Part shown: positions 1 to 6,536 of the stretch, piece by piece
How positions within the stretch are numbered: the first letter of the stretch is position 1
Layout: each line of letters begins with the position of its first letter
Source: CAYUYM01 sp964449305
Lineage (GTDB): Bacteria; Bacteroidota; Ignavibacteria; SZUA-365; CAYQST01
Assembly: GCA_964449305.1 (NCBI GenBank)
Contig: CAYUYM010000103.1
Coordinates: 1 to 12,533, forward strand
DNA length: 12,533 nucleotides
Direction: 5' to 3'
Translations under genes and position numbers: made by a program
The notes under the pieces: generated by a model
Told to the model about the DNA's origin: nothing
The model's input: the letters and a program-made list of their open reading frames with translations, nothing else
Database searches by the model: none

Positions 1-1
1 C

Positions 2-523
2 CTCATCCGCACCATGCCAAAGCCCGTCATCGCCCTCGTGGGCGGCTACGCCATCGGCGGCGGGCACGTGCTCCACGTGGTGTGCGACCTGACGATCGCC
101 GCGCACAATGCCGTCTTCGGTCAGACCGGCCCGCGTGTGGGGAGCTTTGACGGGGGCTTTGGGGCATCCTATCTTGCGCGGCTTGTGGGGCAGAAACGTG
201 CGCGTGAGATCTGGTATCTCTGCCGGCAGTACACCGCCGACGAGGCCATGGCGATGGGGCTGGTCAACACCGTGGTCCCGATCGAGGATCTGGAGACGAC
301 GGGTGTGGCCTGGGCCAACGAGATCCTCGAGAAATCCCCCCTCTCCATCCGCCTGTTGAAGTCCGCCTTCAATGCCGAGCTCGACGGGCAGGCGGGCATC
401 CAGGAGCTTGCCGGGAACGCCACGCTGCTGTACTACATGACCGAGGAGGCACAGGAGGGGCGCAAGGCCTACGTCGAGCGCCGGAAGCCCTTCTTCAAGC
501 GCTTCCCCTGGCTGCCATGGTAG
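2..523 (+). CDS. menB: 1,4-dihydroxy-2-naphthoyl-CoA synthase (naphthoate synthase), 5'-truncated by the window edge
   Basis: MenB is a crotonase-fold enzyme that closes the second ring of the menaquinone headgroup, converting O-succinylbenzoyl-CoA to 1,4-dihydroxy-2-naphthoyl-CoA in the cytoplasm. The frame is open from base 2 without a start, so this is roughly the C-terminal two thirds (about 173 aa of a usual 270-290); the ATG at 14 is internal. Visible family signatures are the oxyanion-hole stretch GGYAIGGGHVLHVVCDL, then FGQTGPRVGSFDGG, VGQKRAREIWYLCRQY, LAGNATLLYYMTEEAQEG and a basic C-terminus ending FPWLPW. The order and spacing match E. coli MenB almost motif for motif. The glycine in QTG is the residue I recall for bicarbonate-dependent (type I) MenB; type II enzymes carry Asp there. 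The stop TAG at 521-523 lies inside the start of menA, so the two genes are probably translationally coupled. Confidence 0.96.
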   Translation, partial: LIRTMPKPVIALVGGYAIGGGHVLHVVCDLTIAAHNAVFGQTGPRVGSFDGGFGASYLARLVGQKRAREIWYLCRQYTADEAMAMGLVNTVVPIEDLETTGVAWANEILEKSPLSIRLLKSAFNAELDGQAGIQELAGNATLLYYMTEEAQEGRKAYVERRKPFFKRFPWLPW

Positions 524-1410
524 ACGCGGCCGGCATTTCACGCTGGCGCGCGTGGGTGCTCGCTGCACGGCCGAAGACGCTGCCCGCAGCCGTTGCGCCC
601 GTCCTTGTCGGCAGTGCCGCCGCCGTGGCCGAGGGGGCGTTCCAGCCCGTGGCGGCAGCCGTGGCGCTGCTCTGCGCCCTGCTCATCCAGATCGGCACGA
701 ACTTCGCAAACGACTACTTCGATTTCATCAAGGGCGCCGACAGCGGCGATCGCCTCGGTCCTGTGCGCGTGGTGACGGCGGGCATCATCCCCGCACGCAC
801 GGTGCGCACCGCGATGGCGGTGGTGTTTGGCGCGGCGTTCCTCCTCGGACTCTGGCTTGTCCGCATCGGCGGCTGGCCCATCCTCGCCATCGGCATCGCC
901 TCCATCGTCAGCGCCGTGATGTACACCGCAGGCCCGTGGTCCATCGCCTACAACGGCCTCGGGGATGTCTTCGCCTTTCTGTTCTTCGGCCCCGTGGCCG
1001 TGGTCGGGACGTATTACGTGCAGGCGTTGCATGTGAGCACGACAGCCATGCTCGCGTCCATCCCCGTCGGTGCGATCGTGACGGCCATCCTTGTGGTCAA
1101 CAACCATCGCGACATCGACACCGACCGCGCGGCGGGCAAGCGCACGCTCGCCGTACGCATCGGGCGGACCGCGACGCGCTGGGAATATGCAGCGCTCCTT
1201 GCCGCCGCCTACGTCGTGCCCCTTGCCCAGGCTGTTGCCGCGGCGCGCTGGCAGGGTGGTCTCGTCGTGCTCAGCCTCCCTCCCGCCGTCCGTCTCATCC
1301 GGACCATCTTCACGAGCACCGACGGTCCCACGCTCAACCACGCACTCGGCGCAACAGGGCGCTTCCTCGCCCTTTTCAGCCTTCTTCATGCCGTTGGAAT
1401 GGTCATTTGA
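517..1410 (+). CDS. menA: 1,4-dihydroxy-2-naphthoate polyprenyltransferase
   Basis: This is a membrane UbiA-superfamily prenyltransferase. It joins a polyprenyl diphosphate to 1,4-dihydroxy-2-naphthoate with loss of CO2, giving demethylmenaquinone. The 297-aa length is normal for MenA. The first Asp-rich motif is at residues 62-69 (NFANDYFD, with N62, N65, D66, D69), followed by KGAD. The second is at 195-203 (NNHRDIDTD, with D199, D201, D203), followed by AAGKRTLAVRIG. These motifs coordinate Mg2+ and the diphosphate. The rest is a series of hydrophobic helices (roughly eight or nine) separated by short loops, with the N-terminal family motif AARPKTLPAAVAPVLVG at residues 16-32. The ATG at 517 overlaps the last codons of menB by 7 bases and has no clear Shine-Dalgarno, which fits coupling to menB translation. 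Menaquinone use implies a respiratory chain running on a low-potential quinone. Confidence 0.95.
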   Translation: MVDAAGISRWRAWVLAARPKTLPAAVAPVLVGSAAAVAEGAFQPVAAAVALLCALLIQIGTNFANDYFDFIKGADSGDRLGPVRVVTAGIIPARTVRTAMAVVFGAAFLLGLWLVRIGGWPILAIGIASIVSAVMYTAGPWSIAYNGLGDVFAFLFFGPVAVVGTYYVQALHVSTTAMLASIPVGAIVTAILVVNNHRDIDTDRAAGKRTLAVRIGRTATRWEYAALLAAAYVVPLAQAVAAARWQGGLVVLSLPPAVRLIRTIFTSTDGPTLNHALGATGRFLALFSLLHAVGMVI

Positions 1411-1438
1411 CCTTTATCTGCATTTTGGGCATATTTTG
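1407..1438 (+). promoter_or_regulatory. Candidate promoter for the LysE-family gene
   Basis: An AT-rich patch starts exactly at the menA stop codon. TTGACC (1407-1412) is followed after 17 bases by CATATT (1430-1435). Read with a Bacteroidota-style consensus instead, TATTTTG (1432-1438) resembles TAnnTTTG with a TTG about 22 bases upstream. Either reading starts transcription near 1445, leaving a leader of about 70 nt before the ATG at 1518. An 8-bp direct repeat TTTGACCT occurs at 1406-1413 and 1435-1442 around the core. Prediction is from motif only. Confidence 0.4.
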
Positions 1439-1517
1439 ACCTGCGTTCTGGGAAGCTTCACTGTTTTCTTCACACTCGGGCATTGCTCCTTCCTCATCAG
1501 AAACGATCTCCGTATCC

Positions 1518-2183
1518 ATGCAGCTTCTTGTCTCCCTGTTTGTGGGTGTCGTCGTCGGCATCATCGGAACCATTCCGTTGGGGCCCATCTCCATCTACGC
1601 CGCACAGCAGACGATGAAGGGGGAGTGGCTCAAATCCGTGCAGGTGTGCATCGGCTCCGTGATCGTGGACATCATCTACTGCCTCATCATCACCATGGGG
1701 CTCATCTCGCTTGTCTACCCATGGCTTCAGAATGACTGGGTGCAGGGGGGGCTGTCCATCTTCATCATCGGCTACGGCATCAAGATGCTCATGATCGATT
1801 CCCGCAAGGATCCGGCGAAGGAGACGGACGCGTTCAAGGAACAGCGCGAACGTTTCGAGCGCGGGCATTACAACATCCTGCTCGGTGCCACGATGGCGCT
1901 GGCGAACCCGACGCTCTTCCTCTCCTGGACGGCCGTCATCAGCTTCATCACCACACACGGGCTGCTCGCCGCCAATTCGCTGGACCAGGCGCTCTTTTCC
2001 ATCGCCATCGGTGCGGGCAGCATGCTCTGGTTCGGCGCCCTGATCCTGTTTGTCAGGAGCCGGCGTCACACCCTGTCGCCGGTCTTTGTCCAGCGCGCCG
2101 GGGCCGTCACCGCGGTGGTGCTCATCGGGTTCGGGGTGTACTTCACCTACACCATCCTCCAGAAATTCAGCGGCGTTGTCTGA
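1518..2183 (+). CDS. LysE/RhtB-family amino-acid-type exporter
   Basis: A 221-aa inner-membrane protein of the LysE translocator superfamily, whose members export amino acids or other small solutes using the proton-motive force. The N-terminal helix carries the family motif around residues 17-23 (G-T-I-P-L-G-P; P20, G22, P23), followed by a polar stretch ending QQTMKGEW. A middle segment has GATMALANPTLFLSWTAVISF, the usual NP-containing helix. Hydrophobicity suggests about six membrane segments, with a charged cytoplasmic loop at roughly residues 95-118 (DSRKDPAKETDAFKEQRERFERG). The ATG at 1518 is the first in frame and gives a typical family length. There is no obvious ribosome-binding site, which is not unusual in Bacteroidota-like genomes. 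It follows menA by 107 bases with its own promoter-like region, and a 40-base gap precedes the next gene. The substrate cannot be inferred from sequence. Confidence 0.85.
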   Translation: MQLLVSLFVGVVVGIIGTIPLGPISIYAAQQTMKGEWLKSVQVCIGSVIVDIIYCLIITMGLISLVYPWLQNDWVQGGLSIFIIGYGIKMLMIDSRKDPAKETDAFKEQRERFERGHYNILLGATMALANPTLFLSWTAVISFITTHGLLAANSLDQALFSIAIGAGSMLWFGALILFVRSRRHTLSPVFVQRAGAVTAVVLIGFGVYFTYTILQKFSGVV

Positions 2184-2223
2184 CCACTCCGATCCGACCG
2201 GACGCCCACACCGGCCTTTCACC

Positions 2224-3828
2224 ATGAGAATCCCACTTTCTGCGCTGGCACTTGTCGCATGCCTCACCCTGACGGCGACGGGGCAGATCCGCAACGTGAA
2301 GATCAACACCGCCAGCAAGGGGCAGCAGGAGGTGTGCATCGCCATCAATCCCACCAACCCGCTCAACATGATTGTCGGGGCGAACACGAACTACGCCTAC
2401 CATTCCTTCGACGGTGGGCTGACCTGGGTGGAACGCACGCTTCCCCAGGGCACGTGGGGCGATCCCTCGGTGGCCTTCGACCGCACAGGCCGCGCCTACT
2501 ACGCGCACCTCACCTACGGCTGGGACGCCATCACCGTGCGCTTCAGCACCAACGGCGGTGCAACCTGGTCGGGCGGCACCAAGGTCTTCGGCCCCAGCTC
2601 CGATTCCGCGCGCCCGGGGCCGTACAACGAATCCAGCCTCCAGGACAAGGAGTGGATCATCGCGGACAACTCCGACGGCCCTCTGAGCGGATCCGTCTAC
2701 ATGGCATGGACGAATTTCACGAAGTATGACAGCCGTCTGCCGCATGATTCCACCTGCATCGTCTTCGCCCGGTCCACCACGCAGGGAGTCACCTTCGAAC
2801 CCTGGGTGCGCGTGAGCGACCGCGGGGGCGACTGCATCGACAGTGACAACACCGTGGAGGGGGCCGTCCCGGCCGTCGGCCCAGGCAGCGAGGTGTACCT
2901 TGTGTGGAGCGGTCCCGACGGGCTCGTCTTCGACCGTTCGTTCGACGGCGGCCGGACCTGGGGGCGCGACACCGTCCTGACCGCCACCCCTGGTGGCTGG
3001 GATTTCGCCGTGTCGGGGCTCGATCGTGCCAACGGCCTTCCCGTTGCCGTGGCCGACATCTCCGGCTCACCGCACCGGGGCAGCATCTATGTCAACTGGG
3101 CCGACGCGCGACATGGCGACCCGGACATCTTCATCATGAAATCGACCGACAGGGGGGCAACATGGACGGCGCCCCTGCGCGTCAATGATGATCCCATGGG
3201 CAACGGCAGGGTGCAGTTCTTCACCTGGATGTGCTGTGATCCAGTGACCGGCGAGCTTTCCATCGTGTACTATGACAGGCGCATGTATGCCGGGGATTCC
3301 ACGGATGTCTGGCTCGCGCGATCCACCGATGGTGGGGCGAGCTTCACCAACACCCGCATCAGCACCTCGCCCTTTTCCCCGTCCCCCTTCGTGTTCTTTG
3401 GGGACTACAATGGCATCGCCGCGTATGGCGGCCGGATCCGCCCCGTCTGGTCACGCATGGTGAACATGGTGACCAGCATTCACAACGCCATCATTGATCC
3501 GGTGACCGGCATCGGGGAGCAGGACCGTGGCGCCATCAACTCTCCCGACGCATCGCCCTGGCCGAATCCGATGATCCTGGGTCGCGATGAATGGGGGCAT
3601 CTGCCTCTCGGCCCCGCGGCAGGGGCATGCAGCATCCATGTGGTGGATCATTCCGGGCGCACCGTGGCGGAACTCCATGGCCCGGACGCAGGCACGGACC
3701 GGAGCGAGGCGGTCTTCCGTGTGGCCGATTTCGCTCCAGGGGCCTATTTCTACAGGGTGGTGAGCGAGCGGGACGGCGCATCGGGAGGTGGTGCCCACCG
3801 ATGGGGATGTTTCACCGTGCTGCGGTGA
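2224..3828 (+). CDS. Secreted BNR/Asp-box beta-propeller protein with a type IX secretion C-terminal tail
   Basis: A 534-aa predicted exported protein of unknown substrate. Residues 1-20 form a signal peptide (cleavage likely near T-A-T-G/Q). Six Asp-box (BNR) motifs follow: residues 61-68 SFDGGLTW, 108-115 STNGGATW, 184-191 STTQGVTF, 239-246 SFDGGRTW, 307-314 STDRGATW and 367-374 STDGGASF. Their 47-76-residue spacing fits one per blade of a sialidase-like propeller. I do not see the FRIP motif or the arginine triad arrangement of true sialidases, so no enzyme activity is assigned. The last 70 or so residues (VVDHSGRTVAELHG, then VADFAPGAYFYRVVSE and a final FTVLR) look like the beta-sandwich sorting tail of type IX (Por) secretion cargo. 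The ATG at 2224 was chosen over upstream in-frame TTG codons because it starts the signal peptide. No Shine-Dalgarno is visible. It may be co-transcribed with the LysE gene 40 bases upstream. Confidence 0.85.
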   Translation: MRIPLSALALVACLTLTATGQIRNVKINTASKGQQEVCIAINPTNPLNMIVGANTNYAYHSFDGGLTWVERTLPQGTWGDPSVAFDRTGRAYYAHLTYGWDAITVRFSTNGGATWSGGTKVFGPSSDSARPGPYNESSLQDKEWIIADNSDGPLSGSVYMAWTNFTKYDSRLPHDSTCIVFARSTTQGVTFEPWVRVSDRGGDCIDSDNTVEGAVPAVGPGSEVYLVWSGPDGLVFDRSFDGGRTWGRDTVLTATPGGWDFAVSGLDRANGLPVAVADISGSPHRGSIYVNWADARHGDPDIFIMKSTDRGATWTAPLRVNDDPMGNGRVQFFTWMCCDPVTGELSIVYYDRRMYAGDSTDVWLARSTDGGASFTNTRISTSPFSPSPFVFFGDYNGIAAYGGRIRPVWSRMVNMVTSIHNAIIDPVTGIGEQDRGAINSPDASPWPNPMILGRDEWGHLPLGPAAGACSIHVVDHSGRTVAELHGPDAGTDRSEAVFRVADFAPGAYFYRVVSERDGASGGGAHRWGCFTVLR

Positions 3829-3832
3829 AACA
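3808..3832 (+). terminator. Intrinsic-terminator-like hairpin overlapping the end of the beta-propeller gene
   Basis: TGTTTCACCG (3808-3817) and CGGTGAAACA (3823-3832) pair perfectly over 10 bp around a 5-nt loop (TGCTG). The stop codon TGA at 3826-3828 is inside the right arm. Six bases after the stem comes an interrupted T-rich run (TTCTTTTGTT, 3839-3848), which is imperfect for a classical rho-independent terminator but plausible. Confidence 0.55.
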
Positions 3833-3846
3833 CAGTGCTTCTTTTG

Positions 3847-3876
3847 TTGACAATTGCAGATTTTGTGCTATTTTCG
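3847..3876 (+). promoter_or_regulatory. Strong promoter candidate for the PAS/GAF gene
   Basis: A perfect TTGACA (3847-3852) is followed after 16 bases by TATTTT (3869-3874). The same -10 region read as TATTTTCG (3869-3876) matches the Bacteroidota consensus TAnnTTTG at all but one specified base. It lies in an AT-rich island within GC-rich DNA, directly after the terminator-like hairpin, and is the most consensus-like promoter in the window. The predicted start near 3882 leaves a leader of about 190 nt. Confidence 0.55.
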
Positions 3877-3881
3877 AACAG

Positions 3882-4070
3882 ACGACTTCCTGATACTCCG
3901 GGAATCGAAGTGTACATCGCGGCAACGGTCATCTCGCTTCCGTTTCTTCGTCGCGATTCGACTGGATCGCATCATTGGACGTTCAGGATATCCGGCAGGC
4001 ATATCGGGCTGGTTATCGTCATTTCCCCATATCCAGGGCAATAAGGGCAACCCACAAAAGGCGTATCACC
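3882..4070 (+). other. Long untranslated leader upstream of the PAS/GAF gene
   Basis: If the promoter at 3847-3876 is used, about 190 nt precede the ATG at 4071. The stretch is less GC-rich than the flanking genes and has only short inverted repeats: GATAT/ATATC around a 9-nt loop near 3989, and GCGAT/ATCGC near 3953. I recognise no known riboswitch. Small open frames across it have no family resemblance. An in-frame TTG at 3975 could extend the protein by 32 residues, but the added sequence looks non-coding. Confidence 0.3.
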
Positions 4071-6407
4071 ATGAAAGATCTGTTGCAGAAATCGAAAACA
4101 GAACTGATTTCTGAACTGCACAATGTCCGCGCACAACTTGCAGCAGCAATGAAGCAGGCTGCCCAGCAGGCCGTGACCCTGCCGGGCATCGACGAGGATG
4201 CACTCCGGAAGATGCTGCCCGAGGCGGAGGGTGACGAGGTGTTCCTCGCGACGGAGACCGGAAGGCTCGCCTTCGCGAATGAACTCATGACCGGCCGCCT
4301 GGGCTACGAATCCCACGAGGCCTCCCTCTTGACCATCCCCGACATCGATCAGGAGAAGTCACGGGGTGAATGGCTGTCGCTTGTGTCATCGTTGAAGCGC
4401 TCGGGGAAATCGGCGAACATGGATGTGCAGCACACGGCACGTGATGGCGGGACGGTGGAGAAGAGCCTGACGCTGAAGTTTGTCAACACAAACGGGAAGA
4501 ACTATGTGCTCGGCATTGCGCGGCTGAAGCGTCCTGTCGAGGATCCGCGCGAGCAGGCGGCTGGTCCGGTGACGCGTGATGCCTTCATGATGAACGTGAT
4601 GTTCGACGGTTTCCTCCTGGTCGACACGAAGGGTGCCGTGCGTGACATCAATCAGGCGATGGAGTTGATGCTGGGATACGGCAGGGCCGACATTCTTGGG
4701 CGCACATATCTCGACCCCCGCTGGCGTCTGCTCGATGATGACATGAATCCGCTGAAGATTTCGGACCATCCCATCGGCGTTGCGCTGGTGGAGGAGCTTC
4801 CGGTGTCGAAGATGAAGGCCCGGCTGGTGCGCAGCGACGGCGAGGTGCTGCCCGTGGCCATCAATGCCGTGCCGATCTACGACGCGGCCCGCCGCCTCGG
4901 TGGCGCGATGGCGTGCTTCCGCTCCGGTGTGCTGGAGGAGGAGGCCGACGAGCCGGAGGAGGTGAAGCGCCTCAGCTTCCGCGAGATCCACGACGAGCTG
5001 CTGGCGATGATGTTCCGCTGGGAATCCATCCACGTGGTCCAGCGCTACATGTGCGAAAGCCTCGTCCATGCCCTCGGGCTCGGGCTTGCATGGATCGGCA
5101 GTGTCACCCCTGATGACCCCCGTGTCACCACCGTGGCCAATTCCGGCGATCGAAGTGATTTCCTGCTGAAGACGAAGGTGCGCTGGGACGATTCGGATTT
5201 CGGCAACGGTCCCTCGGGGCTGGCCATCCGCACCGGCGAGGTGCAGGTGGTGGATATGATCGCCACGGATCCGCGGATGGATCCATGGCGCAAGCAGGCC
5301 CTGTCCTTCGGCCTCCATTCCACCGTCTCGCTTCCCATCATGCTCGGTGATCAGCGCTACGGTGTGCTGAGCTGCCTTGCGGTGGAGGAGCGGTTCTTCA
5401 CTCCCGACCGTGTCGAATCCCTGCGCGAGCTCTCCGTCCTCCTGTCCTTCTGCTGGGCGGCGCTGACTCAGCGCACGGCCTACGAGGAGAAGTCGTTCGA
5501 ATGCGACATCATGACGAGCCGCCTCCAGGGCATTCTATCCGGGGTGCCGCATGCCATCGCCGTGTTCGACGCACTCGCGCCGTTCCGGTGCATCACGAGC
5601 AACCCAGGCTTCCGTGCGCTCCTCGATGAACCGTACAGGAGGGATGGCGGCATCGACCACTTCCTCAGTGACTTCATCATGAGCTGCCTCCACCGCTCCC
5701 TCTATGACGACATCCAGTTGGTGCTGGAAAGCGGTGAACCCATGGAACGCCTCGACGACAGCTTCGTCTCCTGGGATGGCACAGGCTCGGCGTGGAACTG
5801 GCGGCTCCAACCGATCCACCGTGACGGCCCCATCGTGGAAATCCTCTACCTCGCATGGCCGTCGACCGCCCCCGCCGGGGGAGCGGAGGCGCCCCAAGAG
5901 GTGGCCGAGGTCGGCACATTCACGCCGCTCACGCTCACGCTCGGAGAATTCACCCTCGAGGAGAAGCCTCTGCCCGCACCCGCCACCGAGCCAGCACCGG
6001 CCAGCGGCTCCGATGGGATGCGCATCGGGGAGGTGTTCGACGTGGTGCACCAGGGCGTCATCTGCCTCGAGATGCCGGAACTGCCCGCACGCGCGCGCAA
6101 GGACAGGAAGCTCCAGCACGTCTACACCGCATCGCACATCACCGTCTGCAACGATGCCGCACTTCGCTTCCTGGATCTTCAGGAGGGAGACGCCCCATTG
6201 GGCAGGGCGGCGGAGGATGTGCTCCCGACCTCCGAGGAGTTTGGTGATGCCATGATCGAGGCCCTTTCCGGCAAGGCCGGCGAGGCGACCCTCCACAGCA
6301 CCCAGGAGGTGAAGAACGGCGGCTTCCGCATCCTCAACACACGCCTCTTCCCCGAAAGGACCGGCGACGTGCTGCGCCTCTGGATCACCATCACGGAGAT
6401 GATGTGA
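4071..6407 (+). CDS. Multi-domain PAS/GAF sensory protein without recognisable output domain
   Basis: A 778-aa soluble protein; no signal peptide or membrane helix is evident. Layout by residue: 1-40 a charged, coiled-coil-like N-terminus; about 55-152 PAS-like (TETGRLAFANELMTGRLGY); about 171-286 PAS (DGFLLVDTKGAVRDINQAME, then MLGYGRADILGR); about 316-469 GAF (DFGNGPSGLAIRTGEVQVV, STVSLPIMLGDQRYGVLSCL); about 483-596 a degenerate PAS-like region; 597-649 a Pro/Ala/Glu-rich linker; about 650-778 a final PAS-like domain (ITVCNDAALRFLDL). Such domains bind small ligands or cofactors, or mediate dimerisation. I see no histidine-kinase H-box or ATPase, no GGDEF or EAL, no helix-turn-helix and no phosphatase, so any signal must be passed by contact with another protein. 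The ATG at 4071 is preceded by AAAAGG at a reasonable distance. No kinase or regulator is adjacent, and the downstream genes are metabolic. Confidence 0.85.
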   Translation: MKDLLQKSKTELISELHNVRAQLAAAMKQAAQQAVTLPGIDEDALRKMLPEAEGDEVFLATETGRLAFANELMTGRLGYESHEASLLTIPDIDQEKSRGEWLSLVSSLKRSGKSANMDVQHTARDGGTVEKSLTLKFVNTNGKNYVLGIARLKRPVEDPREQAAGPVTRDAFMMNVMFDGFLLVDTKGAVRDINQAMELMLGYGRADILGRTYLDPRWRLLDDDMNPLKISDHPIGVALVEELPVSKMKARLVRSDGEVLPVAINAVPIYDAARRLGGAMACFRSGVLEEEADEPEEVKRLSFREIHDELLAMMFRWESIHVVQRYMCESLVHALGLGLAWIGSVTPDDPRVTTVANSGDRSDFLLKTKVRWDDSDFGNGPSGLAIRTGEVQVVDMIATDPRMDPWRKQALSFGLHSTVSLPIMLGDQRYGVLSCLAVEERFFTPDRVESLRELSVLLSFCWAALTQRTAYEEKSFECDIMTSRLQGILSGVPHAIAVFDALAPFRCITSNPGFRALLDEPYRRDGGIDHFLSDFIMSCLHRSLYDDIQLVLESGEPMERLDDSFVSWDGTGSAWNWRLQPIHRDGPIVEILYLAWPSTAPAGGAEAPQEVAEVGTFTPLTLTLGEFTLEEKPLPAPATEPAPASGSDGMRIGEVFDVVHQGVICLEMPELPARARKDRKLQHVYTASHITVCNDAALRFLDLQEGDAPLGRAAEDVLPTSEEFGDAMIEALSGKAGEATLHSTQEVKNGGFRILNTRLFPERTGDVLRLWITITEMM

Positions 6408-6477
6408 CGATTGACAACCCCTCACCGCGCTGAGCCTTGCGCGCACCTTCCGCCCTGCAGATGTTCTGCGATCAGCG

Positions 6478-6484
6478 TACCTTG
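6478..6484 (+). promoter_or_regulatory. Weak -7-like element upstream of alanine racemase
   Basis: The 129-base gap at 6408-6536 holds TACCTTG (6478-6484), a TAnnTTG match that would start transcription about 45 nt before the ATG at 6537. No convincing upstream box accompanies it. Two short hairpins (GCAGA/TCTGC at 6457-6469 and GGAGC/GCTCC at 6494-6509) are the only other structure seen. TTGACA occurs at 6411 and 6523 but without a partner -10. Confidence 0.2.
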
Positions 6485-6536
6485 CATCTGATTGGAGCAT
6501 GATCGCTCCGGGACATCCTCCATTGACAGGTGTGTC

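Noticed and set aside
538..1389. 283-codon open frame on the minus strand opposite menA, and a similar one in the third forward frame (552-1439)
   Set aside because: The translations are low-complexity Arg/Gly/His-rich strings with no family motif; they arise from the GC-rich third positions of menA, which is clearly the real gene.
1497..2387. 296-codon minus-strand frame across the LysE gene and the start of the propeller gene
   Set aside because: It spans two well-supported forward genes and an intergenic gap, is rich in Asp/His/Glu/Arg and shows no domain; a composition artefact.
2224..3828. Assignment of the Asp-box propeller as a sialidase
   Set aside because: Asp boxes occur in many propellers; the FRIP motif and the catalytic Arg/Tyr/Glu arrangement were not seen.
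3854..4114. 86-codon small open frame in the leader of the PAS/GAF gene
   Set aside because: It runs into the real gene in another frame, starts within the promoter region and has no ribosome-binding site or family resemblance.
5535..6500. 321-codon minus-strand frame opposite the PAS/GAF gene
   Set aside because: The forward frame has clear PAS and GAF motifs; the reverse has only biased composition. The same applies to 4386-5318 and 10894-11817 on the minus strand and 11385-12266 on the plus strand.
6411..6528. TTGACA at 6411 and 6523 as -35 boxes for alr
   Set aside because: Neither has a -10-like hexamer at 16-18 bases; the second would place the start inside the coding region.
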